DNA of 64,000 nucleotides from an uncultured Succiniclasticum sp. (GCA_902801365.1 CADCHY010000010.1:1-64000), one strand, 5' to 3'; positions 25,746 through 35,506 are shown, numbered from the stretch's first letter. Notes: generated from the sequence alone by a model not told the origin. Numbers and translations are program-made.

Positions 25746-27986
25746 TTATTCTTCCACTTTTTTTACAGCATTCCCGGCACTTTTTTTCCTGGAACCGGTT
25801 TTCTTTGCGCGTTTCTTTTTTGCCGTTTTTCTTTTCGCTGTTTTCTTTTCTGTATCCGCGGTTTCGCCCTCCATAAGCGAGGCCGTTGTCACCTTTTTCC
25901 TGCGACCCACACGTTTAGGCGCGGCATTGGTGCATTCCGGATCAGAACAAAAATACTTTATCCTGCCATTGCCCTCTGTCCGCTCCAGCAACTGCTTACC
26001 GCAAACCGGACAAGGTTTGTCGGTAGGTCTGTCCCAGGAAGTAAAACCGCATTCCGGATAATGTTCGCAACCATAGAAGACGCGGCCCGTTTTAGTCCGG
26101 CGCTGCGTCACCTCGCCGCCGCATTTGGGACAGGGCACACCGATTGTTACCAGCAGCGGTTTGGTATTATGACACTGGGGAAAACCCGAGCAGGCCTGGA
26201 ACTTGCCGAAACGGCCTTCCCGGATGACCATGTCTTTGCCGCACAGTTCACATTTTTCACCGCTTAACTGCAACGGAGGCGGATCCTTGGGGATCACCCG
26301 GTCCGCTTCTTCCAGCAGCTGTTCAAAAGGTTTGTAAAAATCGGCAAGTGTTTTTTCTTTTTCCACCTGATGGGCCGCTATCGCGTCCAGTTCGTTCTCC
26401 ATACGGGCAGAGTACGGGATGTTGATGATGTCACCGAAATGACCCGTCAGCATATCCGCCACTTTGACCCCTAACTCCGTCGCCATAAGCTTTTTACCGT
26501 CCCGGACTACATAACCGCGGGTCTGGATTGTCTGGATAATAGGAGAGTACGTGGAAGGGCGTCCGATTCCCTCCTCTTCCATCTTCTTTACCAGGGAAGC
26601 TTCCGTATAATGAGCCGGGGGCTCGGTGAAATGTTGTTCGCCAGGCAGTACTTTATACAGGGTCAGGACAGTTCCGGATTTAATAAAGGGAACCTCTGCC
26701 TGCTTCTCCGCGTTCAGATCTTTTTTATCCGCCAGGCGCAGATGACCGTCAAAGGTCAGGACAGAGCCTGTTGCTTTTAATTCATAGGCGCCGGCCCCGA
26801 TGGTCAGCGCAGTCTGTTCAAATTCCGCCGGAGCCATCTGGCTGGCAACAGTCCGGTCCCAGATCAGTTTGTACAGACGGTACTGCTCTTTTGTCAGGAA
26901 CGGCTCTATATCCTCCGGCTTTCTTTCGATGGAAGTGGGACGGATAGCTTCGTGAGCGTCCTGGGCATTGCTCTTATTACTGAACACATTGGGTTTTTCC
27001 GGACAGTATTTGTCGCCGAAATCCTGCTTTACCAGTTCGCGGACTGCGTCTACAGCCTCTGCTGCCAGACGGGTGGAGTCTGTTCTCATATAAGTAATAA
27101 GACCGGCAGAACTCTTGCCGATACTGATGCCTTCATACAGCTGCTGGGCCACCATCATGGTCCGGCGGGTCGTGAAGTTCAGCTTATGGGAAGCTTCCTG
27201 CTGGAGCGTGCTGGTCGTGAATGGCGGCAGCGCACGACGGGAAACTTTTTTTCGGAAGGCAGCTTCCACCTTATAGGCCGCCTGTTTCAGATCGTTTTCC
27301 ACGGCCAGCGCTTCCCGGGCGTTATGCATTTCCAGCTTATTGCCGTTCTTTTTGACAGCTTCCGCTTCAAACAAAGGAGATCCGGCTTCCTCACGCAGCT
27401 TTGTCTTAATCGTCCAGAACTCTTCCGGAACAAATTCGGCTATTTGCTTATCGCGGTCAGCAATGATTTTTACCGCCACGGACTGCACACGGCCTGCGCT
27501 CAGGCCTTTGCGAACCTTGCGCCAGAGCAGCGGGCTCAGCTTATACCCTACCAGACGGTCAATAATGCGGCGGGTCTGCTGCGCATCCACCATCGACATA
27601 TTGATGGGACGGGGATGTTTCAGCGCCTCCTTAACCGCGCCGGAGGTAATCTCATGAAACTCTATCCGGCAGGGAGACTTATCATCCAGTCCCAGGATAT
27701 GGGCCAGATGCCAGCTGATCGCTTCCCCTTCCCGGTCAGGGTCAGTTGCCAGATACACGTTATCCGCTTTGGCCGCTTCCGCTTTTAATTCCCGGATCAG
27801 ATCCCCTTTGCCACGGATATTGATGTACTTCGGTGTAAAATCGTTCTCTACATCCACGCCCAGCGTGCTCTTGGGCAGGTCACGCAAGTGACCCATAGAT
27901 GCTTTTACTGCATAATTCTTACCTAAAAACCTGGTAATCGTCTTGGATTTAGTCGGTGATTCAACAATAATCAGATTCTTCTTCAT
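25746..27986 (-). CDS. topA: DNA topoisomerase I
   Basis: TopA relaxes negative supercoils by single-strand passage. The TOPRIM domain opens with IVESPTKSKTITRFLG and has ATDPDREGEAISWHL. The catalytic tyrosine is in LITYMRTDSTRL. Three C-terminal zinc fingers follow, each with a CxxC pair and later cysteines (CELCGKD, CPKCGGE, CPVCGKQ). The protein ends in a long Lys/Arg-rich tail of about 50 residues, suited to DNA binding. The ATG at 27986 is used because GGGAGG stands 4 nt before it. The gene follows dprA, as in Bacillus. Confidence 0.96.
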   Translation of the reverse strand: MKKNLIIVESPTKSKTITRFLGKNYAVKASMGHLRDLPKSTLGVDVENDFTPKYINIRGKGDLIRELKAEAAKADNVYLATDPDREGEAISWHLAHILGLDDKSPCRIEFHEITSGAVKEALKHPRPINMSMVDAQQTRRIIDRLVGYKLSPLLWRKVRKGLSAGRVQSVAVKIIADRDKQIAEFVPEEFWTIKTKLREEAGSPLFEAEAVKKNGNKLEMHNAREALAVENDLKQAAYKVEAAFRKKVSRRALPPFTTSTLQQEASHKLNFTTRRTMMVAQQLYEGISIGKSSAGLITYMRTDSTRLAAEAVDAVRELVKQDFGDKYCPEKPNVFSNKSNAQDAHEAIRPTSIERKPEDIEPFLTKEQYRLYKLIWDRTVASQMAPAEFEQTALTIGAGAYELKATGSVLTFDGHLRLADKKDLNAEKQAEVPFIKSGTVLTLYKVLPGEQHFTEPPAHYTEASLVKKMEEEGIGRPSTYSPIIQTIQTRGYVVRDGKKLMATELGVKVADMLTGHFGDIINIPYSARMENELDAIAAHQVEKEKTLADFYKPFEQLLEEADRVIPKDPPPLQLSGEKCELCGKDMVIREGRFGKFQACSGFPQCHNTKPLLVTIGVPCPKCGGEVTQRRTKTGRVFYGCEHYPECGFTSWDRPTDKPCPVCGKQLLERTEGNGRIKYFCSDPECTNAAPKRVGRRKKVTTASLMEGETADTEKKTAKRKTAKKKRAKKTGSRKKSAGNAVKKVEE

Positions 27987-28023
27987 ATATCCTCCCATAA
28001 AATGATTTGGGTAATTAATCGGT

Positions 28024-28050
28024 TCAAAAACAATCCGTGTGCTGACGGAT
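28024..28050 (-). terminator. Weak terminator after dprA
   Basis: ATCCGT and ACGGAT (28033-28050) form a 6-bp stem followed by TGTTTTTG on the minus strand. The short stem suggests partial read-through into topA. Confidence 0.45.
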
Positions 28051-28092
28051 ACAACCGCCAGTCAGTACCGCTGATTAAAACGATCGGCGTAA

Positions 28093-29199
28093 TCAGACGA
28101 GAAAATACTGCTGTGCGGCATTCATCCCTACAAAGCCCTTCATCTGCAGTTCCAACAGCATGACGCTGGCCTCTCCAATGCCAAGACCGGCTGCTGCCAC
28201 CAGTTGCTCCAGTGTCTGCGGCCCCCCGGTCAGCAGGTCCAGCATCTTCTGCTGCCCTCCGGAGCATTTGCCCGACGGCGCCGCGCCGTTAAGCCCCGCA
28301 AACAGATTGGAATGGACGCTTCCGCATAATTCCGGGAAGACCTCTTCCAGAACATCCTGCGGCCTATCAGCCAGACGCGCCCCTGCCTTGATCAGCCGGT
28401 GAGGTCCGGCGCTTTTATCTGTAAATATGTTGCCGGGAACGCAGAACACTTCGCGCCCCTCATCCATGGCAAACTCAGCGGTGATCAGCGCGCCGCTCCG
28501 CTTCGCTGCCTGCACCAGCACAACACCCTGACAGATGCCGCTGATAATCCGGTTGCGCTCCGGAAAACGGAACCGGTCCGGTTGTGTTCCGGGCGGGTAC
28601 TCGGAAACCAGCGCGCCGTTAGCTTCGATTTTTTCAAACAGTTTACGATTCTCCGGCGGGTAAACAACATCCGGGCTGCAGCCCAGTACCGCCACCGTTT
28701 TTCCCCCGCCCTGCAGCGCCCCTTCGTGGGAAGCTGTGTCGATGCCTTTCGCGCCCCCGCTGACAACGATCACCCCGGCTTCTGCCAGAGCCCTGCCAAA
28801 ACAGGCCGCCGCTTTTTTGCCATAGGCGTCCGCCATACGGGAACCGGCCATGCCTATGCTGTACCGGCAATCCGGCAGTGTTCCTTTCACATACAAAACT
28901 GCCGGCGGACGAAGAATCTGCTTCAGACGTTCCGGATATGCGGAACTGACGACCGGAACAACCGAAATGTGCAACCGTTCACATTGTTCCTGCAGCATTT
29001 CCGGAAGCTTTCTGTTCTTCCTGTTGCTTTCAACAAATTTCGCAGTACGTTCCGGCGAAAGGATTCCCGTAGCAAGGATATCCGCTTCCTCCGCCCCATA
29101 CAGATCCTGTGGGCTGCCAAAAGACCTGACCAGCGCAAGCAGCCGCGCCGCATCAACCCCTTTGGCAGCTCCCAGTGCAGCCCAGTAAAATTGATCCAT
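28093..29199 (-). CDS. dprA: DNA processing protein DprA
   Basis: DprA binds incoming single-stranded DNA during natural transformation and loads RecA. The Rossmann-like domain holds SIGMAGSRMADAYGKKAA, VVSGGAKGIDTASHEGAL and the later SGALITAEFAMDEGREVFCVPG. A C-terminal winged-helix-like domain (about 300-368) is present. The length of 368 residues is typical. A promoter is found at 29286-29315. Together with the pilus genes at the right end and recA, it fits a competent cell, although DprA is widespread. Confidence 0.95.
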   Translation of the reverse strand: MDQFYWAALGAAKGVDAARLLALVRSFGSPQDLYGAEEADILATGILSPERTAKFVESNRKNRKLPEMLQEQCERLHISVVPVVSSAYPERLKQILRPPAVLYVKGTLPDCRYSIGMAGSRMADAYGKKAAACFGRALAEAGVIVVSGGAKGIDTASHEGALQGGGKTVAVLGCSPDVVYPPENRKLFEKIEANGALVSEYPPGTQPDRFRFPERNRIISGICQGVVLVQAAKRSGALITAEFAMDEGREVFCVPGNIFTDKSAGPHRLIKAGARLADRPQDVLEEVFPELCGSVHSNLFAGLNGAAPSGKCSGGQQKMLDLLTGGPQTLEQLVAAAGLGIGEASVMLLELQMKGFVGMNAAQQYFLV

Positions 29200-29285
29200 T
29201 AAACCGCCTCTTTTCTGAAATTTGGGTGCCCTTTACATGAAATATTAAATTTTACAGTGTCACGAAAAATAAGGTTACTTTAATA

Positions 29286-29315
29286 TACATAGCACAACGG
29301 CTGGCATAAAGTCAA
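29286..29315 (-). promoter_or_regulatory. Promoter of dprA (and probably topA)
   Basis: TTGACT (29310-29315), 18-nt spacer, TATGTA (29286-29291) with TGC directly before the -10. Confidence 0.65.
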
Positions 29316-29411
29316 TGTGTTTTTCATTTTTTCTTCATTAAATAGTAAAAAAATGTAAAATATACTGAAGGGAATATTGCCTCAGCAGGCCGGCAGGAAC
29401 AGGGGCCGGAA

Positions 29412-30608
29412 TCAGCGGTCCCGAAGTTTGTCCGTGAGTTCCGCAATCTGTCCTGCCGCTGCCCGGTGTCCGTAATGCTGCTTCCGCATATTCTGCCTTT
29501 GCAACCGTTCCGAAAGAGAAACCTTCTTCTCACGTTCCAGATAATCGTCCAGCTGACGGAGGTCCGTTACAGCCGCAGCGCCATACTCCTGTTGCAAAAA
29601 CACCGTGTTCCCCTGCTCCTGTCCGGGCAACGGGTGATAAATCAGGATATTCGCCCCGCACTCCAGACATTCTGCAAGGGATACGCCGCCGGCTTTGGTG
29701 ATGACTACGTCCGCCGCCTGCATCAACTGCGGCATTTCATCAGTAAAGCCGAGCACTGCCAGGCGGGAGGTACTTTCATCGGATTCAGTCTTCGAAAACC
29801 CCTTTTGCAGCGCTTCCAGTTTTTTACACAGCCCGTCGTTATGTCCCGTAACCGCCACTACATAAATATCTTTAAACTTTTCATTTTGCAGGCTCTTCAC
29901 AATCTCTTCCATTGGCAGCATGCCGCCACCGCCGCCTGCCAGCAGGCAGACAAAAGCACCGGCAGACCAGCCAAATCTGTCGCGTACTTCACGACGTATT
30001 GTTGCAGGTTCCTGTTTTTCCGTAAACCTGCCGCGCACCGGAATGCCCCAGCCATAAAGCGCAGGCTGCGTTTCGGAACGTCCTGCAGCAGAATCTATCT
30101 GCCCAAACAGTTTTTCATCCGCCAAAAAATAGGCGTCCACACCCGGACACACCAGCCAGCGGTGCACGGTAAAATCCGTCACTACAACCCCCAGCCACAG
30201 GCTGCTGTCGTATTTCTGCTTGTACAGGGAGAGAATACCCGTAGGCGTAGCATGTGTACTGAACACTGCATCGGGCTTCACTTCTTCGATAAATGTTTTG
30301 CCCAGACGCAGCAAAATCCCGTTGAGTTGGTTGCGCATCCATAAGGAACCACCGCCCTGATTGCTCCAGCGGTAGGACAAAGCGTACAGCCAGGGGCAAA
30401 CCGCCAGGACGGTTTCATAAAACTTCAGAAACGCTTTCCCGATGGCGGAGGGGAAAAAATCAAATACGTTCCCCTGGACAACTTCCACGTTTTCCAGACG
30501 CAGCAACGCTTCCTCCAGCGCAGAGGCAGCCATCCGGTGACCGCTGCCGATGGGGGCAGACAGGATCAGTATCTTCAGTTTTTTGTTTTTCGCCAGCGGA
30601 AGATTCAT
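29412..30608 (-). CDS. MGDG-synthase-like glycosyltransferase (family 28 type)
   Basis: The protein resembles monogalactosyldiacylglycerol synthases and the UgtP diacylglycerol glucosyltransferase, which add sugars to membrane diacylglycerol, and MurG-like enzymes. The N-terminus has LILSAPIGSGHRMAASALEEAL, typical of the acceptor domain. DAVFSTHATPTGIL and VVTDFTVHRWLVCPGVDAYF follow. The donor-binding half has LLAGGGGGMLPMEEIV and TKAGGVSLAECLECG. The length of 398 residues is usual. No neighbour indicates the lipid or donor, so its role in glycolipid synthesis is inferred from the family only. Confidence 0.82.
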   Translation of the reverse strand: MNLPLAKNKKLKILILSAPIGSGHRMAASALEEALLRLENVEVVQGNVFDFFPSAIGKAFLKFYETVLAVCPWLYALSYRWSNQGGGSLWMRNQLNGILLRLGKTFIEEVKPDAVFSTHATPTGILSLYKQKYDSSLWLGVVVTDFTVHRWLVCPGVDAYFLADEKLFGQIDSAAGRSETQPALYGWGIPVRGRFTEKQEPATIRREVRDRFGWSAGAFVCLLAGGGGGMLPMEEIVKSLQNEKFKDIYVVAVTGHNDGLCKKLEALQKGFSKTESDESTSRLAVLGFTDEMPQLMQAADVVITKAGGVSLAECLECGANILIYHPLPGQEQGNTVFLQQEYGAAAVTDLRQLDDYLEREKKVSLSERLQRQNMRKQHYGHRAAAGQIAELTDKLRDR

Positions 30609-30788
30609 TTGTTGTTTTTTTTACCCATGTTATAATAATGTTAACAAGCCCGTGTCACTAAATCAGGCTTTTAATGTAGTAAACACGCTATACTATACAT
30701 CACCTTTGTAAAATATGCAAGAACAGGATAGCTAAATTTGTAATTATTATTTGCGCTGCCCTCTGACGGCAGCAGAACGGAGCACTAC

Positions 30789-32033
30789 ATGAGCAGCTTA
30801 AACGCAACCCCGGCAGGAGAACGGGTCCATATCGGTTTATTCGGAAAGCGCAATGCAGGAAAGTCCAGTCTGATCAATGCCCTGACAGGGCAGAAGCTGG
30901 CCGTTGTGGCAGACATACCCGGCACCACCACAGACCCGGTACTGAAGGCCATGGAGCTTTTGCCTTTAGGCCCGGTGCTGATGATGGATACCGCCGGCAT
31001 CGACGACACCGGAGAACTGGGACAGCTTCGCGTACAGAAATCCCTGCAGGTGTTAAACAAAACTGACATCGCCATCCTTGTCATAGACAGCGTCGCCGAC
31101 ATTACAGAAGAAGATTTGAAACTGTTGCAGCGCATTCAGGACAAAGAGCTGTCCTGCGTGGTTGTGTTTACGAAAGCAGATGTGGCAGAGAAAAACGCTA
31201 TGCAGGACAACACTGTACCGGAAACAAAACACAATGCGATCCCCTCTTCCATTCCGCAAATTTCCGTCAGTTCCACTACGGGGAAACACATCAAAGAACT
31301 GAAAGATCTGTTAGCCCATCTGGTACCACAAAAAAAAGCGCCCTTCCCTATCTGCGCCGATTTACTCCAACCGGAAGACCAGGTATTGCTGGTAACGCCC
31401 ATTGACAGCGCCGCGCCCAAAGGACGTCTCATTCTGCCCCAGCAGCAAACCATCCGCGACATCATCGACAGAGATGCCGTGGCTATCATCACAAAGGAAA
31501 ACAACGTGGGCAGCGCACTAAAAAATATGAAAAAGCCGCCGGTAATGGTCATCACCGACAGCCAGGCATTTGGGAAAGTCAATCAGGCTGTGCCGCAGGA
31601 AATCAAACTCACCTCTTTTTCGATTTTAATGGCCCGTCACAAAGGCAATCTGGAACAGGCCGTGCTGGGCGTTGCTGCCCTGAAACAGCTGCAGGACGGC
31701 GACCGCATTCTGATTTCCGAAGGCTGCACCCATCACCGCCAGTGCGGTGACATCGGCACAGAAAAACTGCCGAAATGGATCCGGGACTTTACCGGCAGGC
31801 AGTTTAACTTTTCCTGGACCAGCGGCACGGAATTCCCGGCCGACCTGTCTCCCTACCGGCTGATCATCCACTGCGGCGGCTGCATGCTGAACGAACGGGA
31901 AATGCAGTACCGGTACCGCTGTGCCGCCGACCAGAATGTGCCTATGACCAACTATGGACTTTGCATCGCCTATGTCCACGGGATACTGAAACGTTCGTTA
32001 AGCGTGTTCCCGGATCTGGCGGAAAAAGTATAA
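30789..32033 (+). CDS. hydF: [FeFe]-hydrogenase H-cluster maturation GTPase HydF
   Basis: HydF is the scaffold on which HydE and HydG build the diiron subcluster of [FeFe] hydrogenase. The N-terminal GTPase has GKRNAGKSSLINAL, GTTTDPV, DTAG and FTKAD. The C-terminal iron-sulfur domain has the characteristic ligands C313-x-H315 and H361-C362-x2-C365. The length of 414 residues is normal. It stands alone in the window with a strong terminator, so hydE, hydG and the hydrogenase must be elsewhere. Its presence implies an anaerobic, hydrogen-metabolising cell. Confidence 0.95.
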   Translation: MSSLNATPAGERVHIGLFGKRNAGKSSLINALTGQKLAVVADIPGTTTDPVLKAMELLPLGPVLMMDTAGIDDTGELGQLRVQKSLQVLNKTDIAILVIDSVADITEEDLKLLQRIQDKELSCVVVFTKADVAEKNAMQDNTVPETKHNAIPSSIPQISVSSTTGKHIKELKDLLAHLVPQKKAPFPICADLLQPEDQVLLVTPIDSAAPKGRLILPQQQTIRDIIDRDAVAIITKENNVGSALKNMKKPPVMVITDSQAFGKVNQAVPQEIKLTSFSILMARHKGNLEQAVLGVAALKQLQDGDRILISEGCTHHRQCGDIGTEKLPKWIRDFTGRQFNFSWTSGTEFPADLSPYRLIIHCGGCMLNEREMQYRYRCAADQNVPMTNYGLCIAYVHGILKRSLSVFPDLAEKV

Positions 32034-32046
32034 TCAAAAATCTCTC

Positions 32047-32075
32047 TCCGGTCACTTCAGTGACCGGATTTTTTT
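32047..32075 (+). terminator. Terminator of hydF
   Basis: TCCGGTCACT and AGTGACCGGA form a 10-bp stem with a two-base centre and seven following T residues. The 160 bp between it and the next terminator hold an AGACAG/CTGTCT dyad and no gene. Confidence 0.92.
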
Positions 32076-32235
32076 CGCAACTCCAGTGATGGCGCGGTTT
32101 TTCAGCCTGCTTTCTGTTAATATATATAGACAGTCTTATTTATCTGTCTCCAGATAGTATATCTTTCGTTCTTTTTATTGCTTTGTTCGGGAAAGCTGCC
32201 ACTGAGCCGACGCGTTAAAACCGGTTTTTTTACTT

Positions 32236-32270
32236 AAAAAAGAGGAATGGGAATAACCCGTTCCTCTTTT
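32236..32270 (-). terminator. Terminator of the recG-TVP38 unit
   Basis: On the minus strand AAAAGAGGAA...GGG pairs with CCC...TTCCTCTTTT around TTAT, ending in six T residues. Confidence 0.88.
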
Positions 32271-32297
32271 CTGTATCAGCATGTGCCGGTCCGTTCC

Positions 32298-32999
32298 TTA
32301 ATTTTTAAACAGCTTCTTCTTTCCGATATAAAACACCACCGCCACCACAATTACAAGGACCGTCAGGCGGGCCATGCTTTCGCGGAAATGGACCAAGTCG
32401 TGACCAATTACTACCTCCAGCGCCGTGGAAGGAAATTTGCCAATCAGGTTGGCTATGATATAGTCCCTGGTACTCATACGGCTCAGGGCGCCGATAGCGG
32501 TAAGGATGCCGGAAGGAAAATATGGCAGCGCCCGGGCAAAAGTCATCCAGATAATGCCGTTCTTTTCGCTGGCCTTGTCGATGTCCTGCAGGCGGTCGGC
32601 TTTCCGGATCAGTTTTTCCGCCGTGTTGCGGAAGAAGAAACGCATCAGAAGAAAACTCAGCACCACGCCGGTGGTCTCCGCCAGCCAGGACACGGCGATA
32701 CCCAGGGGCAGGCCGAAAATCAGGCCGTTGGCGGTTGACAAAAAGATGGACGGAAAGATACTGCCCGCGTTAATCAGCACGTCAATAAAAAAGCTGATGA
32801 AGACAGCCCAGGGGCCAAAGGAACGCAGGTATTCCGCCAGCGCTTTCACGTTGCCGCTGACCGCCAGCCTGCCCGCCTTGTGCACTACGTCGCCGGCAAA
32901 CAGGTGCATACACAGCAACAGTAACAGCAACAACACAAGGGCCACAACTTTGGTCATCCCGTCCGGGTCCTGATACCATTTCTTTTTATCTTCTGACAT
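32298..32999 (-). CDS. TVP38/TMEM64-family membrane protein
   Basis: This is an integral membrane protein of the VTT (DedA-like) superfamily, whose members are linked to lipid scrambling or membrane homeostasis. About five hydrophobic segments are seen. The first, at residues 17-37, is very Leu-rich. The core has the family stretches FPSIFLSTANGLIFGLPLG and FARALPYFPSGILTAIGAL. The length of 233 residues is normal. It starts 26 bp after the recG stop, so the two genes share a transcript. The link to recG is probably only positional. Confidence 0.87.
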   Translation of the reverse strand: MSEDKKKWYQDPDGMTKVVALVLLLLLLLCMHLFAGDVVHKAGRLAVSGNVKALAEYLRSFGPWAVFISFFIDVLINAGSIFPSIFLSTANGLIFGLPLGIAVSWLAETTGVVLSFLLMRFFFRNTAEKLIRKADRLQDIDKASEKNGIIWMTFARALPYFPSGILTAIGALSRMSTRDYIIANLIGKFPSTALEVVIGHDLVHFRESMARLTVLVIVVAVVFYIGKKKLFKN

Positions 33000-33025
33000 G
33001 TAAAGTCTTCTTTCTGATCCTTATT

Positions 33026-35101
33026 TTATGAGTTAAAAATCCCTGCAAAACGGCTGTCGAACAAATTGGCCGCGCCTTCCAGCATTTCTTTGCGCAGTTC
33101 CGGTTGTGCCAGGACCCGGGTTGCGTCTTTACGGGCCGCCAGCAGCACGTCCGTATCTCTCAGTATATCAGCCAGGCGCAGATCCGGCAAGCCGTGCTGA
33201 CGCAGGCCGAACAGCTGTCCCGCGCCCCGCAGTTCCAGGTCCCGCTGGGCCAGTTCAAAGCCGTCGTTGGAATTATGCAGCACTGTTAAGCGGGCCAGAT
33301 TGTCCTGCTCCTGATTATCCGTCAGCAGCACGCAATAGGACTGTTTATCGCCCCGGCCAACCCGTCCCCGCAGCTGATGCAGCTGGGCCAGGCCGAACCG
33401 GTCTGCGTTCTCCACAATCATCAGGGTGGCGTTTGGCACATTGACGCCTACTTCAATAACAGTCGTAGTCACAAGACATTTCAGTTTCCCTGCTGCAAAG
33501 GCTTCCATGATCTCGTCTTTCTCCGCCGGCTTCAGTTTGCCGTGGAGCAGACCGCAGGGAATGTTCTTCAGCCAGGTCTTTTTCAGTTCGGCATACACAT
33601 CGTTCACGCTGCGGATGCCTTCCATGGCTTCCGATTCCTCAATGGAAGCGCACACCACATATACCTGCCGGCCGGCTTCAATCTGCCGCACCATGCCGGC
33701 ATAGACTTTCTGCCGCATGTCGCCGGTGTAACACAACGTTTCCACTGCTTTCCGGCCCGGGGGCATGCCCTGCATCACGGAAGTTTCCACATCGCCGTAT
33801 ACCGTCAGCGCCAGTGTACGGGGAATTGGCGTAGCCGTCATGATCAGCACGTCCGGCGCGTAGTCCGATTTATTCACCAGCGCCGCCCGCTGGTTCACAC
33901 CGAAGCGGTGCTGCTCGTCTGTCACCACTAACGCCAGATGGGCGAAGACCACGTCTTCCTGCAGCAAGGCATGGGTACCCACCAACACGTTCAGCGTGCC
34001 TTCCGCCAGTTCCTGCAAGATTTCTCGGCGCTCCGCCGCTTTGGTGTTGCTGGTCAATATTTTTATCGTGATACCGGTATCTTTAAAAAATTCTGTCAGC
34101 GTTTCCAGATGCTGCTGGGCCAGAATTCCCGTAGGCGCCATGATGCAGCCCTGGAACCCGTTTTCCGCGGCTTTTGCCAGAGCAAGGGCCGCGATGACAG
34201 TCTTGCCGCTGCCCACGTCGCCCTGCAACAGACGGTGCATCGGCTTCACATCTTCCATGTCGCCGGAAATATCCGCCCAAGCTTTTTGTTGTGCCCCGGT
34301 CAGAGTAAAAGGAAGATTCTGCAAAACCTTTTGCACCGTTTTCCCGTCCCGGGCCAGTTTAATACCCGGGCGTCCGTCGTGATTATGCTCCCGGTTCAGC
34401 ATCAGCCCGCACTGGAGCAAAAACAGTTCTTCATACACCAGGCGCCTCTTTGCTGACCGGAACCGCTCTGTGCTTTCGGGGAAATGAATATTGCTGACCG
34501 CTTCGAGACGGGAGGGGAAACCATACTGTCTGCGAATGCTGTCCGGAACCGTTTCCGGCAGCCCGTATTCTTTCGCCAGCTGCAACGCCTGCCGCACTGC
34601 CCCACGTAAATTCTGCTGGGTCAGCGACTCCGTCAGATTATAAACAGGCAGAATGCCTACCGATCTGTCAAGATTATCTTCATCACAGGGCTGAAGCAAC
34701 ACTTCGCTCACGGCTTTGGCTGTACGCCCCGGTTTCACCCTCCCCGTAATCAGAAGGCGGCTGCCTGCTTTAAAACGGCGGGCCTGAAACCGCTGGGCCC
34801 CGAACAGGAATATTTCCGCGTACCCGGTTTCATCTTTCACGGCGATGACCGCGTAGCGACGTCCGCCGCCGGACACCCTCTCCACCGCACGCAGGGCTTC
34901 CGCTTCAAAAATCTGGCGGCTGCCATCCGTTTTCAGTTCCCGAATTGTTGCCAGATGGGAATAATCGATATAACTGTCCAGCCGGGGATAATAATTCAGC
35001 AAGTCCCCGATCGTTACGATCTCCAGACGGGCAAAGGCTTCTGCCCGTCTGGAACCGATTCCCTTTAAGGCGGTAATCGGTTTCTGCCACCAGTTCTCCA
35101 T
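33026..35101 (-). CDS. recG: ATP-dependent DNA helicase RecG
   Basis: RecG remodels stalled replication forks and branched recombination intermediates. The N-terminal wedge domain (about 1-230) includes an OB-type part. The helicase motor has LLQGDVGSGKTVIAALAL (Walker A), VVTDEQHRFGVNQR (DEQH box), TATPIPRTLA and QLRGRVGRG (motif VI). The ATG at 35101 gives 691 residues and follows AAAGGAC at 8 nt; an upstream in-frame ATG at 35122 lacks a site. An extended -10 TGC-TATAAT at 35136-35141 reads into it. Confidence 0.96.
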   Translation of the reverse strand: MENWWQKPITALKGIGSRRAEAFARLEIVTIGDLLNYYPRLDSYIDYSHLATIRELKTDGSRQIFEAEALRAVERVSGGGRRYAVIAVKDETGYAEIFLFGAQRFQARRFKAGSRLLITGRVKPGRTAKAVSEVLLQPCDEDNLDRSVGILPVYNLTESLTQQNLRGAVRQALQLAKEYGLPETVPDSIRRQYGFPSRLEAVSNIHFPESTERFRSAKRRLVYEELFLLQCGLMLNREHNHDGRPGIKLARDGKTVQKVLQNLPFTLTGAQQKAWADISGDMEDVKPMHRLLQGDVGSGKTVIAALALAKAAENGFQGCIMAPTGILAQQHLETLTEFFKDTGITIKILTSNTKAAERREILQELAEGTLNVLVGTHALLQEDVVFAHLALVVTDEQHRFGVNQRAALVNKSDYAPDVLIMTATPIPRTLALTVYGDVETSVMQGMPPGRKAVETLCYTGDMRQKVYAGMVRQIEAGRQVYVVCASIEESEAMEGIRSVNDVYAELKKTWLKNIPCGLLHGKLKPAEKDEIMEAFAAGKLKCLVTTTVIEVGVNVPNATLMIVENADRFGLAQLHQLRGRVGRGDKQSYCVLLTDNQEQDNLARLTVLHNSNDGFELAQRDLELRGAGQLFGLRQHGLPDLRLADILRDTDVLLAARKDATRVLAQPELRKEMLEGAANLFDSRFAGIFNS

Positions 35102-35135
35102 GCCTTCCCGTCCTTTCTGCATTAAATATATATAG

Positions 35136-35141
35136 ATTATA
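35136..35141 (-). promoter_or_regulatory. Extended -10 element of recG
   Basis: A perfect TATAAT preceded by TGC lies 35 bp upstream of the recG start. No clear -35 box is seen. Confidence 0.5.
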
Positions 35142-35182
35142 GCATTATTTTCACTTTTTTCTTTGACATTTTTGAAAAATGC

Positions 35183-35211
35183 TTGCTTTTCAGTTACACA
35201 TGTGGTAATAT
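35183..35211 (+). promoter_or_regulatory. Promoter of rpmB
   Basis: TTGCTT (35183-35188), 17-nt spacer, TAATAT (35206-35211). The start of transcription would be near 35218, about 50 nt before the rpmB ATG. Confidence 0.75.
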
Positions 35212-35270
35212 ACTCATGTTAATTTAATGAGTAGCTATATGCTTGATTCTGTGAAGGAGGTCGAACCACG

Positions 35271-35459
35271 ATGGCACATATTTGTGAAGTATGCGGCAAG
35301 GGCATCATGTCCGGCAACAACGTAAGCCATTCCAACCGTCACACCAAAGCTGCCTGGAAGCCCAATGTACAGACTGTACGGGCTGTCGTAGACGGCGAAG
35401 TGAAACGCGTGAATGTCTGCACCCGTTGCCTGCGTTCCGGCAAAGTTACCCGCGCATAA
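35271..35459 (+). CDS. rpmB: 50S ribosomal protein L28
   Basis: L28 is a small protein of the large ribosomal subunit. The 62-residue sequence has ICEVCGKGIMSGNNVSHSN and a later CTRCLRSGKV. The two CxxC pairs suggest the zinc-binding form of the protein. A full AAGGAGG ribosome site precedes the ATG. The gene is monocistronic between its own promoter and a UUCG-loop terminator, and is divergent from recG. This is its normal size. Confidence 0.96.
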   Translation: MAHICEVCGKGIMSGNNVSHSNRHTKAAWKPNVQTVRAVVDGEVKRVNVCTRCLRSGKVTRA

Positions 35460-35475
35460 TCAGAAATGATACAAT

Positions 35476-35506
35476 AAGCTGTTCTCTTCGGAGAGCAGCT
35501 TTTTTG
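35476..35506 (+). terminator. Terminator of rpmB
   Basis: AAGCTGTTCTC and GAGAGCAGCTT enclose a stable TTCG tetraloop and are followed by six T residues. Confidence 0.93.

Noticed and set aside
32076-32235. Possible small RNA after hydF (AGACAG/CTGTCT dyad)
   Set aside because: No convincing promoter or own terminator on either strand, and the dyad is short.
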